Part shown: piece after piece, positions 1 to 8,515 of the stretch
How the letters are laid out: each line of letters opens with the position of its first letter
Position numbering within the stretch: position 1 is the first letter of the stretch
Assembly (NCBI GenBank): GCA_963840925.1
Contig: CAWJAY010000001.1
Span: forward strand, 1-64,000
Length of the DNA: 64,000 nt
Source of the DNA: DATAOG01 sp963840925
GTDB taxonomy: Bacteria; Pseudomonadota; Alphaproteobacteria; Geminicoccales; Geminicoccaceae
Direction of reading: 5' to 3'
Position numbers and translations under genes: made by a program
Notes under the pieces: model-generated
Databases searched by the model: none
Seen by the model: the letters and a program-made list of their open reading frames with translations, nothing else
What the model was told of the DNA's origin: nothing

Positions 1-889
1 CGGCGTCAAACTCGCGCCAGCTGGCGTACGGCAGCTCACGCAAGGTCTGGAGCGCGTAGTCGTATCGCCTCGTGAACCCACCTTCGACCAGACGCTGGGC
101 GGCGCTCTCCGGCTCGGCGGCGCAAATGTCAGTGGCTTTGAGAACCGCGCGCAGCATGCGCTTGGTCGCGATCGGATGGTCGTGGACGAACTCTCGGTTT
201 CCGACCAGCATGCAACAGAAGTACTGCGACCAAGGTTGATCCGTAGTGGTATTGAGGATCACCTGGCCGATCTTGCGGGCGCGCAGCTCCTGTGGTTCAG
301 GAGGAAACGCCAGAAACGCATCGACCTTTCTTTCGGCGAACAGCTCCAAGGGGAACAGCGCCGACGGGTCGAGCGCCGAACCCTCGACCCATTCGATATC
401 CTTCTGCGGATCGAGGCCGACACTCGCGGCCATGATGGCTACGTACCGATGTTTGCCTGAGCCCAAGACATCGATGCCCACCCTCTTGCCCTTCAGATCG
501 CTGATGGTGCGGACCGGCTCGTGGGCGAACAGCTCGAAGCAACCGGGATGCATGCCGGCGAGCACCGTGGCGGCAATGCCCGTGTCCAGTCGGACGACGG
601 CCGTTCCCGCCTCCCACAGCGCGAAATCCAGCTCGCCGCGGGTGAGCATCTCCGCCTGCGTCGGGCCATGCGCCGGAATATAGCGAACATCCGTGAGGCC
701 CTCCGCCCGCAGCAGATCCTCGGCGACGTACCAGGGCGCGATGCAGATGGAAGGGTCACGGCGTAACCTGATGGTCGTCGTTTCCGGTGGTCCCTCGTCG
801 GCAAGCGATGCTCGGCCGCCAAGGACGCCAGTTGCAGCGGCCAAAGACGCGGTGGCCAGGAAATTCCGGCGATTCTGGATAAACTGCAT
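1..889 (-). CDS. NMT1/THI5-like ABC substrate-binding protein, copy 1 (3' end outside window)
   Basis: I read this frame base by base from an ATG at 889 down to base 1 and found no stop, so the gene is intact but loses about its last 35 residues at the window edge. The N-terminus has a twin-arginine motif (QNRRNFLAT) and a hydrophobic stretch, so export by Tat to the periplasm is likely. Landmarks shared with the other copies are CIAPWYVAEDLLRAEG, FPPEPQELRARKIG, DQPWSQYFCC and HPIATKRMLRAVLKATDIC. Members of this family bind small organic ligands for ABC importers of the SsuA/TauA/ThiY kind; the ligand cannot be told from sequence. A ribosome site (AAGGAGACTT) sits just before the ATG. No ATPase or permease lies nearby. 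Confidence 0.85.
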   Translation of the reverse strand, partial: MQFIQNRRNFLATASLAAATGVLGGRASLADEGPPETTTIRLRRDPSICIAPWYVAEDLLRAEGLTDVRYIPAHGPTQAEMLTRGELDFALWEAGTAVVRLDTGIAATVLAGMHPGCFELFAHEPVRTISDLKGKRVGIDVLGSGKHRYVAIMAASVGLDPQKDIEWVEGSALDPSALFPLELFAERKVDAFLAFPPEPQELRARKIGQVILNTTTDQPWSQYFCCMLVGNREFVHDHPIATKRMLRAVLKATDICAAEPESAAQRLVEGGFTRRYDYALQTLRELPYASWREFDA

Positions 890-936
890 CGGAAGTCTCC
901 TTTTCCCCATCCAGCCGACAGCGAGCCCCTTTTACC

Positions 937-1947
937 TCACGCCTTCAGCTCGCGCTTCAGCTCATTGAGGAAGCGCCAGTCGGTGCCTTGGGCGATGAGC
1001 GCGTTCGGGCTGGAGGTGATCATGCCGACCTCGTGGAGTCGAAGCGCGAAGAACCGCAGCGTGTCTTCGGGGTCATAGTCGCGCCAGCGCTCGAAGGGGA
1101 GTTCGGTCAGCGTCTGCTGCGTGTAGTCGATCGGTCGGCGAAGCCGCCGTCGACCAGCTGTTGCGCGGCGCGGCTCGGCTCTGCGGCGCAATGTCGGTCG
1201 ACTTGAGGATGGCGCGCAGCAAGCGCTTGGTCGCGACCGGATAATCGCGGACGAAGTCGCGGTTGCCGACAGGATGCAGCAGATAGTACTGCGACCACGG
1301 CCGGTCGGTGGCCGGTGTTGAGGATCACCCGCTCGATCTTCCGCGCGCGCAGTTCCTGCGGCTCTGGCGGGAAGCCGAGGAACGCATCGACCTCGCCGGC
1401 GGCGAACAGCTCCATGCGGGCCGGGGCCGGTGACCCACTCGATGTCTCGCTGCGGATCGAGCCCGACGTGCTTCGCCAGAACGCTGAGGTAGAGGTGCGG
1501 GCTGGAGCCGAAGCGCCGGCACGGCCACGCGCTTGCCTTTCAGGTCCACGATGGTCTGGACGCGTTCGTGGGCGAACAACTCGTAGCACCCGCGATGGAT
1601 CCCCGCGAGCGCAGTGATCGGCTCGCCGGCATCGATCGGCGAGGATGACCGAGGCGGCGAAGATGGAGGTGAAATCGGCCTCGCCGCGCGCGACATCACG
1701 GCGCCGGGCGGCCCCTTCATGGCCGGCACGAAGCTTACGTCAGTGAAGCCGTCCGCGCGCAGCAGGTCCCGGCGATGATACTGGGGCGCGATGCAAATGC
1801 GTGCGGCCATGGTCAGCCGGACCGTGGTGGTTTCCGGCGGCCTCCTCGTCGGCGATCGAGCTGCGCGGGCGGAGGACGCCCGCAACACCCGCGGCGCGCA
1901 AGCGAGGCGCTGGTCAGGAAATCGCGGCGATTCTGTCTGATTTGCAT
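937..1947 (-). pseudogene. NMT1/THI5-like substrate-binding protein, copy 2, multiply frameshifted
   Basis: The start (ATG at 1947, MQIRQNRRDFLTS) and the end (TDWRFLNELKRELKA then TGA at 937-939) match the sister copies, and nearly every conserved block is present, but spread over all three minus-strand frames. Examples are APQYHRRDLLRADGFTDV, IDAGEPITALAGIHRGCYEL, FLGFPPEPQELRARKIE and ERWRDYDPEDTLRFFALRL. At least five frame changes are needed to join them, while copies 1, 3 and 4 need none. This is either a decayed paralogue or a consensus problem where reads from similar copies were mixed. As written it cannot make the protein. Confidence 0.8.
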
Positions 1948-1996
1948 CCAAAGTCTCCTGTGTCTCACTCCAGGCGGACCCGTAGCCCGCCTTGGC

Positions 1997-3004
1997 TCAG
2001 GCCTTCAGCTCGCGCTTGAGCTCCTCGAGAAAACGCCAGTCGCTGCCTTTCGCGATCAATTCGTTCGGGCTGGACGTGATCATGCCCACATCGTGGAGGC
2101 GAAGCGCGTAAAACCTCAGGCTGTCCTCGGGATCGAACTCGCGCCAGCGGTCGAAGCGCGCGTCGCTCAACGTCTCGAGCGCATGGTCATAGTTCTGGGC
2201 GAAACCGCCCTCGACCATTCGGCGCGCGACCGCCTCCGGCTCCGACGCGCAGAGGTCGACGCCCTTGAGCAGCGCCCGCAGCACCCGTTTGCTGGCGATC
2301 GGGTATTCGCTCACATACTGAGCACTACCGGCCAGCATGCAGCAATAGTACTGCGACCACGGCTCATCGATGGCGGTGGCCAGGATCGTGTGGCCGATCT
2401 GCCGGTCGCGGAGCTCCTGAGGTTCGGGCGGTACAGCGAGGAAGGCGTCGATCTTGCCGTCGACGAAGAGCTGCATCGACGTTGCCTCGTCGCTCGTGAC
2501 CCACTCGATATCGCGGGCGGGATCGAGCCCGATGTAGGCAGCCATCAGGCTCACCAAGACGTGCGGGCTCGAGCTGGTATCATACACGCCGACTTTCTTG
2601 CCCCGAAGGTCCGCGATGCTGTGGACGTCGTCGTGGGCGATCAGCTCGAGGCACCCGGAGTGCATTCCCGCGACCACTGTGATCGGAACGCCGGCTTCGA
2701 TCGAGGCGATGTGGGTCGCTGCGTAATTCCAGTCGAAATCCAGCTCGCCGCGCGCGATCCACTGCGACGTGTCGCCGCTTTTTCCCTCCACGAAGCGGAC
2801 GTCCGTGAGGCCGTCGGCGCGCAGCAACTCCTCCGCGAGGTACTCCGGTATTTCACAGCCGGCGGGGAAGAACTTCGGCAGCCGCACCGTCGCCGTTTCC
2901 GGCGGCCCCTCATCGGCGAGCGGTCGCCGCGCGCCAAGCACTCCAGCGGCTGCGGCCATCGACGCGCTGGTCAGGAAATCCCGACGTTTCTGTATCAACT
3001 GCAT
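1997..3004 (-). CDS. NMT1/THI5-like ABC substrate-binding protein, copy 3
   Basis: Intact 335-residue protein starting MQLIQKRRDFLTS, with a twin-arginine motif at residues 7-8 and a hydrophobic stretch ending near residue 30, so it is probably exported by Tat. It differs from the neighbours in the putative ligand region: the usual CIAPQY block reads CEIPEYLAEELLRADG, and SGDTSQWIARGELDF replaces the corresponding segment. That suggests the copies bind different ligands. The C-terminus keeps DWRFLEELKRELKA. The gene sits about 50 bp from each neighbour in the same direction, after an AAGGAGACTTTGG ribosome site also found before copy 2. The array has no ATPase or permease, so these proteins may use a transporter encoded elsewhere or act as sensors. 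Confidence 0.88.
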   Translation of the reverse strand: MQLIQKRRDFLTSASMAAAAGVLGARRPLADEGPPETATVRLPKFFPAGCEIPEYLAEELLRADGLTDVRFVEGKSGDTSQWIARGELDFDWNYAATHIASIEAGVPITVVAGMHSGCLELIAHDDVHSIADLRGKKVGVYDTSSSPHVLVSLMAAYIGLDPARDIEWVTSDEATSMQLFVDGKIDAFLAVPPEPQELRDRQIGHTILATAIDEPWSQYYCCMLAGSAQYVSEYPIASKRVLRALLKGVDLCASEPEAVARRMVEGGFAQNYDHALETLSDARFDRWREFDPEDSLRFYALRLHDVGMITSSPNELIAKGSDWRFLEELKRELKA

Positions 3005-3057
3005 CCAAAGTCTCCTTTATTTCCCATTTTCAGCCGGCAGCGAGGCCCCTTTTTGGC

Positions 3058-4062
3058 TCACGCCTTCAGCTCGCGCTTGAGCTCATCGAGAAAACGCCAG
3101 TCGGTGCCCTCGGCGATGATCTTGTTGGGGGTGGAAGTGATCATGCCCGCCTCGTGCAGCCGGAGCGCGTAGAACCGAAGCGTGTCCTCGGGATCGTATT
3201 CGCGCCAGCGATCGTAGGGCACCTCGGTCAGCGCCTCGAGCGCGTAGTCGTAGCGCGCCGTGAACCCGCCATCGACCAGCATCCGGGCGACGCGCTCGGG
3301 CTCGGTGACACAGAGGTCGGTAGCCTTGAGGATGGCGCGCGTCACGCGCTTGGTCGCGATCGGATGCTCATGGACAAAGTCCCTGCTGCCCGACAAGAGA
3401 CAGCAGAAGTACTGCGACCATGGCCGGTCGACCGCGCTGTTGAGAATCACGTGACCGATGTTGCGGGCGCGCAGCTCCTGGGGCTCCGGTGGAAAGCCCA
3501 AGAAAGCGTCGATCTTACCGTCGGCGAACAGTTCCTTCGGCTTGACCGACGGACTTGTCACCCAGTTGATGTCGTTGACGGGATCGAGCCCGACATAGGT
3601 CGCCATGACGGCCAGGAAGGTGTGCGGGATGGACCCGATGCCTTGCACGCCGACGCTCTTGCCCTTCAGGTCCAGCACGCTGCGGATGCGCTCGCTCGCG
3701 AACAGCTCGAAGCACCCCGAGTGCACACCCGTCAGGGCCGTGACCGGATCGCCGGCGTCGATCGAGAGGACCAGTGGCGCCGCGAAGTTCAGGCTGAAAT
3801 CCAGCTCGCCGCGTGCCATCCTCTCCGAGTGACGGCCCGCCTCCGCTGCGACGTAGCGGACATCGGTGAAGCCTTCGGCGCGCAGCAGCTCCTCGACGAC
3901 GTACTGAGGCGCGATGCAGATGCCAGGGATCTTGGCGAGCCGGATCGTGGTGATCTCGAGCGGGGCTTCGTCGGCGAACGATGCCCGGGTGCCCAGGACG
4001 CCCGCAGCGCCGGCCACTGACAGGCTGGCGAGAAAATCGCGTCGACTCTGGATGATCCGCAT
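3058..4062 (-). CDS. NMT1/THI5-like ABC substrate-binding protein, copy 4
   Basis: Intact 334-residue protein, the first gene of the tandem array in the direction of transcription. It starts MRIIQSRRDFLAS with a good Tat motif (SRRDFLAS) and a signal region ending near ASFADE. Family blocks present are CIAPQYVVEELLRAEG, HSERMARGELDFSLN, VHSGCFELFASERI, DLKGKSVGVQGIG and FPPEPQELRARNIG. The ribosome site AAGGAGGTCTCCG lies right before the ATG. The 386 bp upstream (4063-4448) hold a relic of a further copy, and any promoter for the array must lie there. Ligand unknown. Confidence 0.88.
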   Translation of the reverse strand: MRIIQSRRDFLASLSVAGAAGVLGTRASFADEAPLEITTIRLAKIPGICIAPQYVVEELLRAEGFTDVRYVAAEAGRHSERMARGELDFSLNFAAPLVLSIDAGDPVTALTGVHSGCFELFASERIRSVLDLKGKSVGVQGIGSIPHTFLAVMATYVGLDPVNDINWVTSPSVKPKELFADGKIDAFLGFPPEPQELRARNIGHVILNSAVDRPWSQYFCCLLSGSRDFVHEHPIATKRVTRAILKATDLCVTEPERVARMLVDGGFTARYDYALEALTEVPYDRWREYDPEDTLRFYALRLHEAGMITSTPNKIIAEGTDWRFLDELKRELKA

Positions 4063-4128
4063 CGGAGACCTCCTTTCTGCAAATCTCGAAGTCGGGGGCG
4101 CAACTGACCCACCCGGCAGCCCGTTGCC

Positions 4129-4322
4129 TCACGCCTGCAGCCCGCGCTTGGACGCCGCCCGATCCGAACCCAGTCGGCAGCGGCAGCGCCGCAAGCGCGG
4201 CTTCAACCGAACAGCGTTGGGCCGGATTCGAGGTCGTGTCAGACGCACCCAGCGGCGCCGTCGGCGAAATCCCCGGCTGGGCTCATCTGGTCATGCCAGC
4301 CTCGCACGAGCGCAGCACGGCC
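4129..4322 (-). pseudogene. Relic of a fifth substrate-binding-protein copy (3' end)
   Basis: In the 386-bp gap before copy 4, the minus strand reads AAG CGC GGG CTG CAG GCG TGA (KRGLQA stop) at 4129-4149, against KRELKA stop in the intact copies. A GACTGG follows 44 nt from the stop, where intact copies have it at 45 nt. Farther up, near 4290-4322, GGTCATGCCAGCCTCG resembles the stretch coding for HEAGMITS. About 110 bp between these blocks do not align. I see nothing else gene-like in 4063-4448. Confidence 0.5.
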
Positions 4323-4448
4323 GCCGGCCGTGCTCGACCTTGCAATTCGAAGAACTATGGCAGAACGCGGCTGGCGTTGCACGCCCTTTGCGCCGGGCGC
4401 GCCAGCGTCAGCCAGCGCGCGGGCGGTCAGGCTGATCCGGCTGGCTGG

Positions 4449-5231
4449 CTACCAGAGGGTGTAGCCGCCGTCGATGATCAAGGCCGCCCCGGTCATGAAG
4501 CGCGAGGCGTCGCTCGCGAGGTAGACCGCGAGCGGCCCGAGGTCCTCCGGCTGGCCGAAGGTCGCCATCGGGGTGCGCTGCTTGATGCCCTCGATCACCT
4601 CGGGCCGCTCGCGCGCCCAGCGCTGGTTGGGCTCGGTCATGAACAGGCCGGGACAGATCGCGTTCACGGTCACGCCGAACGGCGCCCAGTCGGCCGCGCT
4701 CGCGCGGGTCAGCTGGACCAGCGCGGCCTTGGCGGTCTCGTAGTGCCGCCCGCCGATGTTCTGGCCGGCGACGAAGGCGTTGATCGAGGCGACGTTGATC
4801 ACCCGGCCGCCCGCGCCGCGCTCGACCATCGCGCCGCCGATGACCTTGGTGCAGACGAACGCGCTGGTCAAATTCAGGTCGACCAGCTCGCGCCAGCGCG
4901 CGACCGGCATCTCGCGGAGCGGGGTTGGGTCCCGGCGCCCGCCGACGTTGTTGATCAGGATGTCGAACGGCCCGTGCCCGGCCAGCGCCTGCATGCAGGC
5001 CGCCTCGCAGGCGGCGGGCTCGCTCATGTCGGCCTGGATCGGCCAGGCCTGCCGCCCGAGCGCCCGCAGGTCGGCCGCGGTCCGCTCGAGGCTCGCGGCA
5101 TCGCGGCCGGTCAGCGCGACGTCGGCGCCGGCATCGGCGATCGCGAGCGCCATCTCGCGCCCGAGCCCGCGGCTGCCGCCGGTGATGAACAGGCGCCTGC
5201 CGTCCAGGCGAAACCGGTCCAGGACGCTCAT
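4449..5231 (-). CDS. SDR family oxidoreductase
   Basis: A 260-residue classical short-chain dehydrogenase/reductase. The cofactor loop TGGSRGLG is at residues 17-24, followed by the NNVGG segment, the catalytic Ser in INVASINAF and the Y-x3-K pair in HYETAKAAL; it ends DGGYTLW. The start chosen is the ATG at 5231 (MSVLDRFRLDGR), which places the Rossmann motif at the normal distance. The gene lies 4 bp after the enolase-superfamily gene, in the same operon. The family oxidises or reduces sugar and hydroxy-acid substrates with NAD(P). The pairing with an enolase-type dehydratase suggests sugar-acid catabolism, but the substrate is not identifiable. Confidence 0.85.
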   Translation of the reverse strand: MSVLDRFRLDGRRLFITGGSRGLGREMALAIADAGADVALTGRDAASLERTAADLRALGRQAWPIQADMSEPAACEAACMQALAGHGPFDILINNVGGRRDPTPLREMPVARWRELVDLNLTSAFVCTKVIGGAMVERGAGGRVINVASINAFVAGQNIGGRHYETAKAALVQLTRASAADWAPFGVTVNAICPGLFMTEPNQRWARERPEVIEGIKQRTPMATFGQPEDLGPLAVYLASDASRFMTGAALIIDGGYTLW

Positions 5232-5235
5232 CGCT

Positions 5236-6360
5236 TCAGATCCTGAGCTCGAGGCGGTGGATGGTCGCGGCCTCGATCGTCGGCCAGTCGATGCCGATGC
5301 CGAGGCCGGGCGCGTCCGGCACGCCGACCTCGCCCTGCGCATCGGGCCGGATCACGTCGAGCGCGCCGTATTCGAAGGCCGGATAGGGCGCCGGCTGCTC
5401 GAAGTAGCGACAGTTGGTGTGCGCGAGCATCACGTGCAGGTTGGCCGCCTGGGTCAGCGTGTAGCCCCAGCACTGCAGCTCGCAGCTGGTGTTGTGGGCC
5501 TCGGCCAGCGCCATGATCTTCCGGGTCGGCGTGATCCCGCCCGCGATCGTGACGTCGACCCGGGCAGCGCTCCAGGCGCCGATCGCGAGCCCGCGCTCGA
5601 TGCCGGCGAGGTCGAGGACCGTGTTGCCGCCCGGGATGATCGGCAGCGCGGTGTGGCGGCGGAGCAGCGCATAGCCTTCGAGGTCGGTATCGAGCAGCGG
5701 CGCCTCGAACCAGGTGAGGCCAAGCGGCTCGAGCCGCCGGACGGCGGCCAGTGCCTGATCGCGGCTGTAGCGCTGTTCGACGTCCAGCATCAGCGCCAGC
5801 CCCTGATCAGCCATCGCCCGATGCACGGTCTCGACCATTGGAATATCGCGCGAGGGCTCGCACCAGCAATGGAACTTGACCGCGGTAAAGCCCTCCTCCC
5901 GGCGCGCGGCGCAATAGTCGACATAGGCCTCGGCGTCGGCCAAGAGCGGCGTGCTGGCGTAGGCCGGCACGCGCTCGCGGGCGCCGCCGAGCAACTGGTA
6001 GAGCGGCAGCCCTGCGAGCTTGCCGGCGAGATCCCAGAGCGAGATGTCGATCAGCGAGCCGGCCTGGGGCACCAGCGGCGTGTTCAGCGAGCGCAGCCGG
6101 TACCAGAGCGCCTCGCGCTCGAGCGGGCTCCGGCCCATGACCTCGGGCAAAAGGTAGCGAAGCGTCTCGGCGACCGAGCGGTCGAACGCGTGCGAGGAGC
6201 ACATCACGGCGCCGGCGATGCCGTCCAGGCCGCCCGCGGTCGTGAGCTTCAGGATCGTCTGCGCCATGTACTGCTCGGGCATCTCGAGCGCCCAGGCGTA
6301 GCGTTCGGTCTCGGGGCCCACGACCCAGACCTCGGCGCGGTCGATCGCGAGATCGCGCAT
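5236..6360 (-). CDS. Mandelate racemase/muconate lactonizing enzyme family protein (enolase superfamily)
   Basis: A 374-residue protein of enolase-superfamily length, with an N-terminal capping domain (1-125) and a barrel. Two metal ligands are visible, Asp in MLDVEQ and Glu in WFEAPL. Where mandelate racemase has its third ligand (GEN) this protein has GGN (PIIPGGNTVL). The usual Lys-x-Lys acid/base motif reads KFH (AVKFHCWC), and I see no equivalent of the His of the His-Asp dyad: SCELQCWG is at that place. It is therefore a divergent member whose reaction should not be named from family membership. It is in an operon with the SDR and next to an amino-acid-type ABC importer that might bring in the substrate. 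Confidence 0.75.
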   Translation of the reverse strand: MRDLAIDRAEVWVVGPETERYAWALEMPEQYMAQTILKLTTAGGLDGIAGAVMCSSHAFDRSVAETLRYLLPEVMGRSPLEREALWYRLRSLNTPLVPQAGSLIDISLWDLAGKLAGLPLYQLLGGARERVPAYASTPLLADAEAYVDYCAARREEGFTAVKFHCWCEPSRDIPMVETVHRAMADQGLALMLDVEQRYSRDQALAAVRRLEPLGLTWFEAPLLDTDLEGYALLRRHTALPIIPGGNTVLDLAGIERGLAIGAWSAARVDVTIAGGITPTRKIMALAEAHNTSCELQCWGYTLTQAANLHVMLAHTNCRYFEQPAPYPAFEYGALDVIRPDAQGEVGVPDAPGLGIGIDWPTIEAATIHRLELRI

Positions 6361-6377
6361 GGCTCACTTCCTCCGGT

Positions 6378-7142
6378 TCAGGGGCCGGCCGCGGCACTCT
6401 CGCCGTGCCAGCCGAGATGGCTCAGGAACTCGCGCGTGCGGGCGACGCGCGCGGCCTCGAAGATGACCGCGGGCGTGCCCTCCTCGATCACCCGGCCGCG
6501 ATCGAACACGACCACCCGGTCACCGACCCGGCGGGCGAAGTCCATCTCGTGGGTCACGACGACCATCGTCATGCCCTCGTCAGCGAGCGCCTTCATCACC
6601 GCCAGGACCTCGCCCACGGTCTCCGGGTCGAGCGCCGAGGTCGGCTCGTCGAACAGCATCAGATCGGGCTGCATCGCGAGCGCACGCGCGATCGCGACCC
6701 GCTGCTGCTGCCCGCCGGAGAGCTGCGCCGGGTGCTTGCGGGCGTGGTCGGCGAGACCGACCTTGACCAGCAGCGCCATCGCGCGCGCCTCCGCCTCGGC
6801 GTCCTTGAGGCGGAGCACCATCCGCGGCCCGATCGCGACGTTGCGCAGCGCCGAGAGGTGGGGAAACAGCTCGAAGTTCTGGAACACCATGCCCATCCGT
6901 CGCCGGATCGCGCGCACGTCCCGGTGCTCGGGCCGGACCTCGGCGCCGTCGAACAGGATGCGGCCGCCGTCCGGACACTCGAGCGCGTTCAGGCAGCGCA
7001 GGAAGGTCGACTTGCCGGAGCCCGACGGGCCGATCAGGCAGACCACCTCGCCGCGCGCGACCCGCAGCGACACGCCGTCGACCGCGGCCTGGCCGCCGAA
7101 CCGCTTGACCACGTCGTCGGCGATCAGGATCGCGCCGGTCAT
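6378..7142 (-). CDS. Polar amino acid ABC transporter, ATP-binding protein
   Basis: A 254-residue ABC ATPase of the HisP/GlnQ class. Walker A is GPSGSGKST, the Q-loop region is GMVFQNFELFPH, the signature is LSGGQQQRVAIARAL, Walker B is LMLFDEPTSALDP and the switch His is in VVVTHEMDF. The ATG at 7142 overlaps the stop of the upstream permease by 4 bp, so translation is probably coupled. With the two permeases and the binding protein (7139-9360) it forms a complete importer for a polar amino acid or an opine-like compound. Confidence 0.9.
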   Translation of the reverse strand: MTGAILIADDVVKRFGGQAAVDGVSLRVARGEVVCLIGPSGSGKSTFLRCLNALECPDGGRILFDGAEVRPEHRDVRAIRRRMGMVFQNFELFPHLSALRNVAIGPRMVLRLKDAEAEARAMALLVKVGLADHARKHPAQLSGGQQQRVAIARALAMQPDLMLFDEPTSALDPETVGEVLAVMKALADEGMTMVVVTHEMDFARRVGDRVVVFDRGRVIEEGTPAVIFEAARVARTREFLSHLGWHGESAAAGP

Positions 7143-7798
7143 TCGGCGACCTTGAAGCGGCGATGGACCCAGTCGACCAGCTTCGCCTGCGGGTAGCCCA
7201 TCAGCCAGTAGAGCGCCGCCATCGCGGTCAGGATCTCGAGGATCCGGTAGGTCTCGGCGCGCAGCCTGAGCGCCACGTAGGACAGATCGGCGACCGCGAT
7301 CACCGAGACCAGCGAGGTGTCCTTGAACAGCGACACCCAGGTCGAGGCGAGCGCCGGCAGGACCCGCATGACCGCCTGCGGCAGGACGATCTTGAGGAAG
7401 ACCTGGGGCGTGCTCATGCCGAGCGCCAGGCCCGCGTTCCACTGGCCCTGGCGGATCGAGGTGATGCCGGCGCGGAAAGTCTCCGAGTTGAACGACGAGA
7501 TGTTGCAGACCAGGCCGACCAGCGCGGTCGTCCACTCGGAAAAGCGGATGTCGAAGAACGCCGGCAGGACGTAGAACGCCCAGTACAGCTGGAGGATCAA
7601 GGGCGTTGCCCGGAAGAACTCGACGAATGCCGTGGCCAGCAGCCGGACCGGCGCGAGCGGCGCCATGCGCAGCGCGGCCAGCAGCAGGCCGCCCGGGATC
7701 GCGAGCGCCATCGTGGCGACGGTCAGGATCACGGTGGTCAGCGCACCTTGCAAGAGCAGGGGCAGGTTGGTCCAGACGACCGACCACTCGAAGGTCAT
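7139..7798 (-). CDS. Amino acid ABC transporter permease (HisM/HisQ type), second subunit
   Basis: A 219-residue inner-membrane permease. Recognisable blocks are the early helix TTVILTVATMALAIPGG, the family motif EFFRATPLILQLYW and the cytoplasmic EAA loop GLALGMSTPQVFLKIVLPQA that docks on the ATPase. The start overlaps the previous permease gene by 4 bp and the stop overlaps the ATPase start by 4 bp. The paired subunit is encoded at 7795-8460. Confidence 0.88.
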   Translation of the reverse strand: MTFEWSVVWTNLPLLLQGALTTVILTVATMALAIPGGLLLAALRMAPLAPVRLLATAFVEFFRATPLILQLYWAFYVLPAFFDIRFSEWTTALVGLVCNISSFNSETFRAGITSIRQGQWNAGLALGMSTPQVFLKIVLPQAVMRVLPALASTWVSLFKDTSLVSVIAVADLSYVALRLRAETYRILEILTAMAALYWLMGYPQAKLVDWVHRRFKVAE

Positions 7799-8460
7799 GA
7801 CGACCCCAGATGGGCGAGGCGGCGGTACAGCCGGTCGACGCCACGCGCGATCGGATAGCAGAGCGCGAAGTAGACCAGCATCGCGCAGGTGTAGATCTCG
7901 AACGGCCGGTACGAATTGCCGGCCAGGATCTGCGACTGGCGCATCAGCTCGGGCACGGCCACGACCGAGGCGATCGCACTGTCCTTGATCGCGATCACCA
8001 GCAGCGAGCCGAGCGGCGGCAGCATCCGGATCAGCGCCTGGGGCAGGATGATCGAGCGCACCGCCTGCGAGCGGCTCATGCCGAGCGCCAGCGCCGCGCG
8101 CATCTGACCGGGCCGGACCGAGGTCAGGCCGGCGCGGATCACCTCCGCGACGTAGGCGGCAAGATGCAGGCCGAGCGCCAGCACGCCGGCGGTGACCGCA
8201 TCGAGCGAGCGGCCGATCAGCAACGGGAACGAGAAATAGGTCCAGACCAGGACGACCAGGACCGGCACCGCGCGCATCGTGTCGACGTAAAAGCCGAGCG
8301 CGAGATCGAGCGCGCGCGAGCCGTAGACCCGGCCGGCGCCGACGATCAGGCCAAGCCCCAGGCCCAGCAGCATCGAGGCGATGCTGACCAGCACCGTCGT
8401 GCCGAGCGCCTTCAGGAGGAACGGCCAGGCGGCGACGATCGGCGATAGATCGATGGTCAA
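7795..8460 (-). CDS. Amino acid ABC transporter permease (HisM/HisQ type), first subunit
   Basis: A 221-residue inner-membrane permease with the family motif DTMRAVPVLVVLVW and the EAA loop ALALGMSRSQAVRSIILPQA. It resembles the following permease and they presumably form a heterodimer. It lies 55 bp after the end of the binding-protein gene and overlaps the next permease by 4 bp, a standard importer operon. Confidence 0.88.
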   Translation of the reverse strand: MTIDLSPIVAAWPFLLKALGTTVLVSIASMLLGLGLGLIVGAGRVYGSRALDLALGFYVDTMRAVPVLVVLVWTYFSFPLLIGRSLDAVTAGVLALGLHLAAYVAEVIRAGLTSVRPGQMRAALALGMSRSQAVRSIILPQALIRMLPPLGSLLVIAIKDSAIASVVAVPELMRQSQILAGNSYRPFEIYTCAMLVYFALCYPIARGVDRLYRRLAHLGSS

Positions 8461-8515
8461 GGGCGAAAGCGCGGGGCGCCGCCGGAACCGACCGCGCCCT
8501 GCGACCGTCGGATGA

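Noticed and set aside
4756..7155. A 799-codon plus-strand frame
   Set aside because: It lies opposite the SDR, enolase-superfamily and ABC ATPase genes and has the Arg/Ala/Pro-rich composition of a GC-rich shadow frame.
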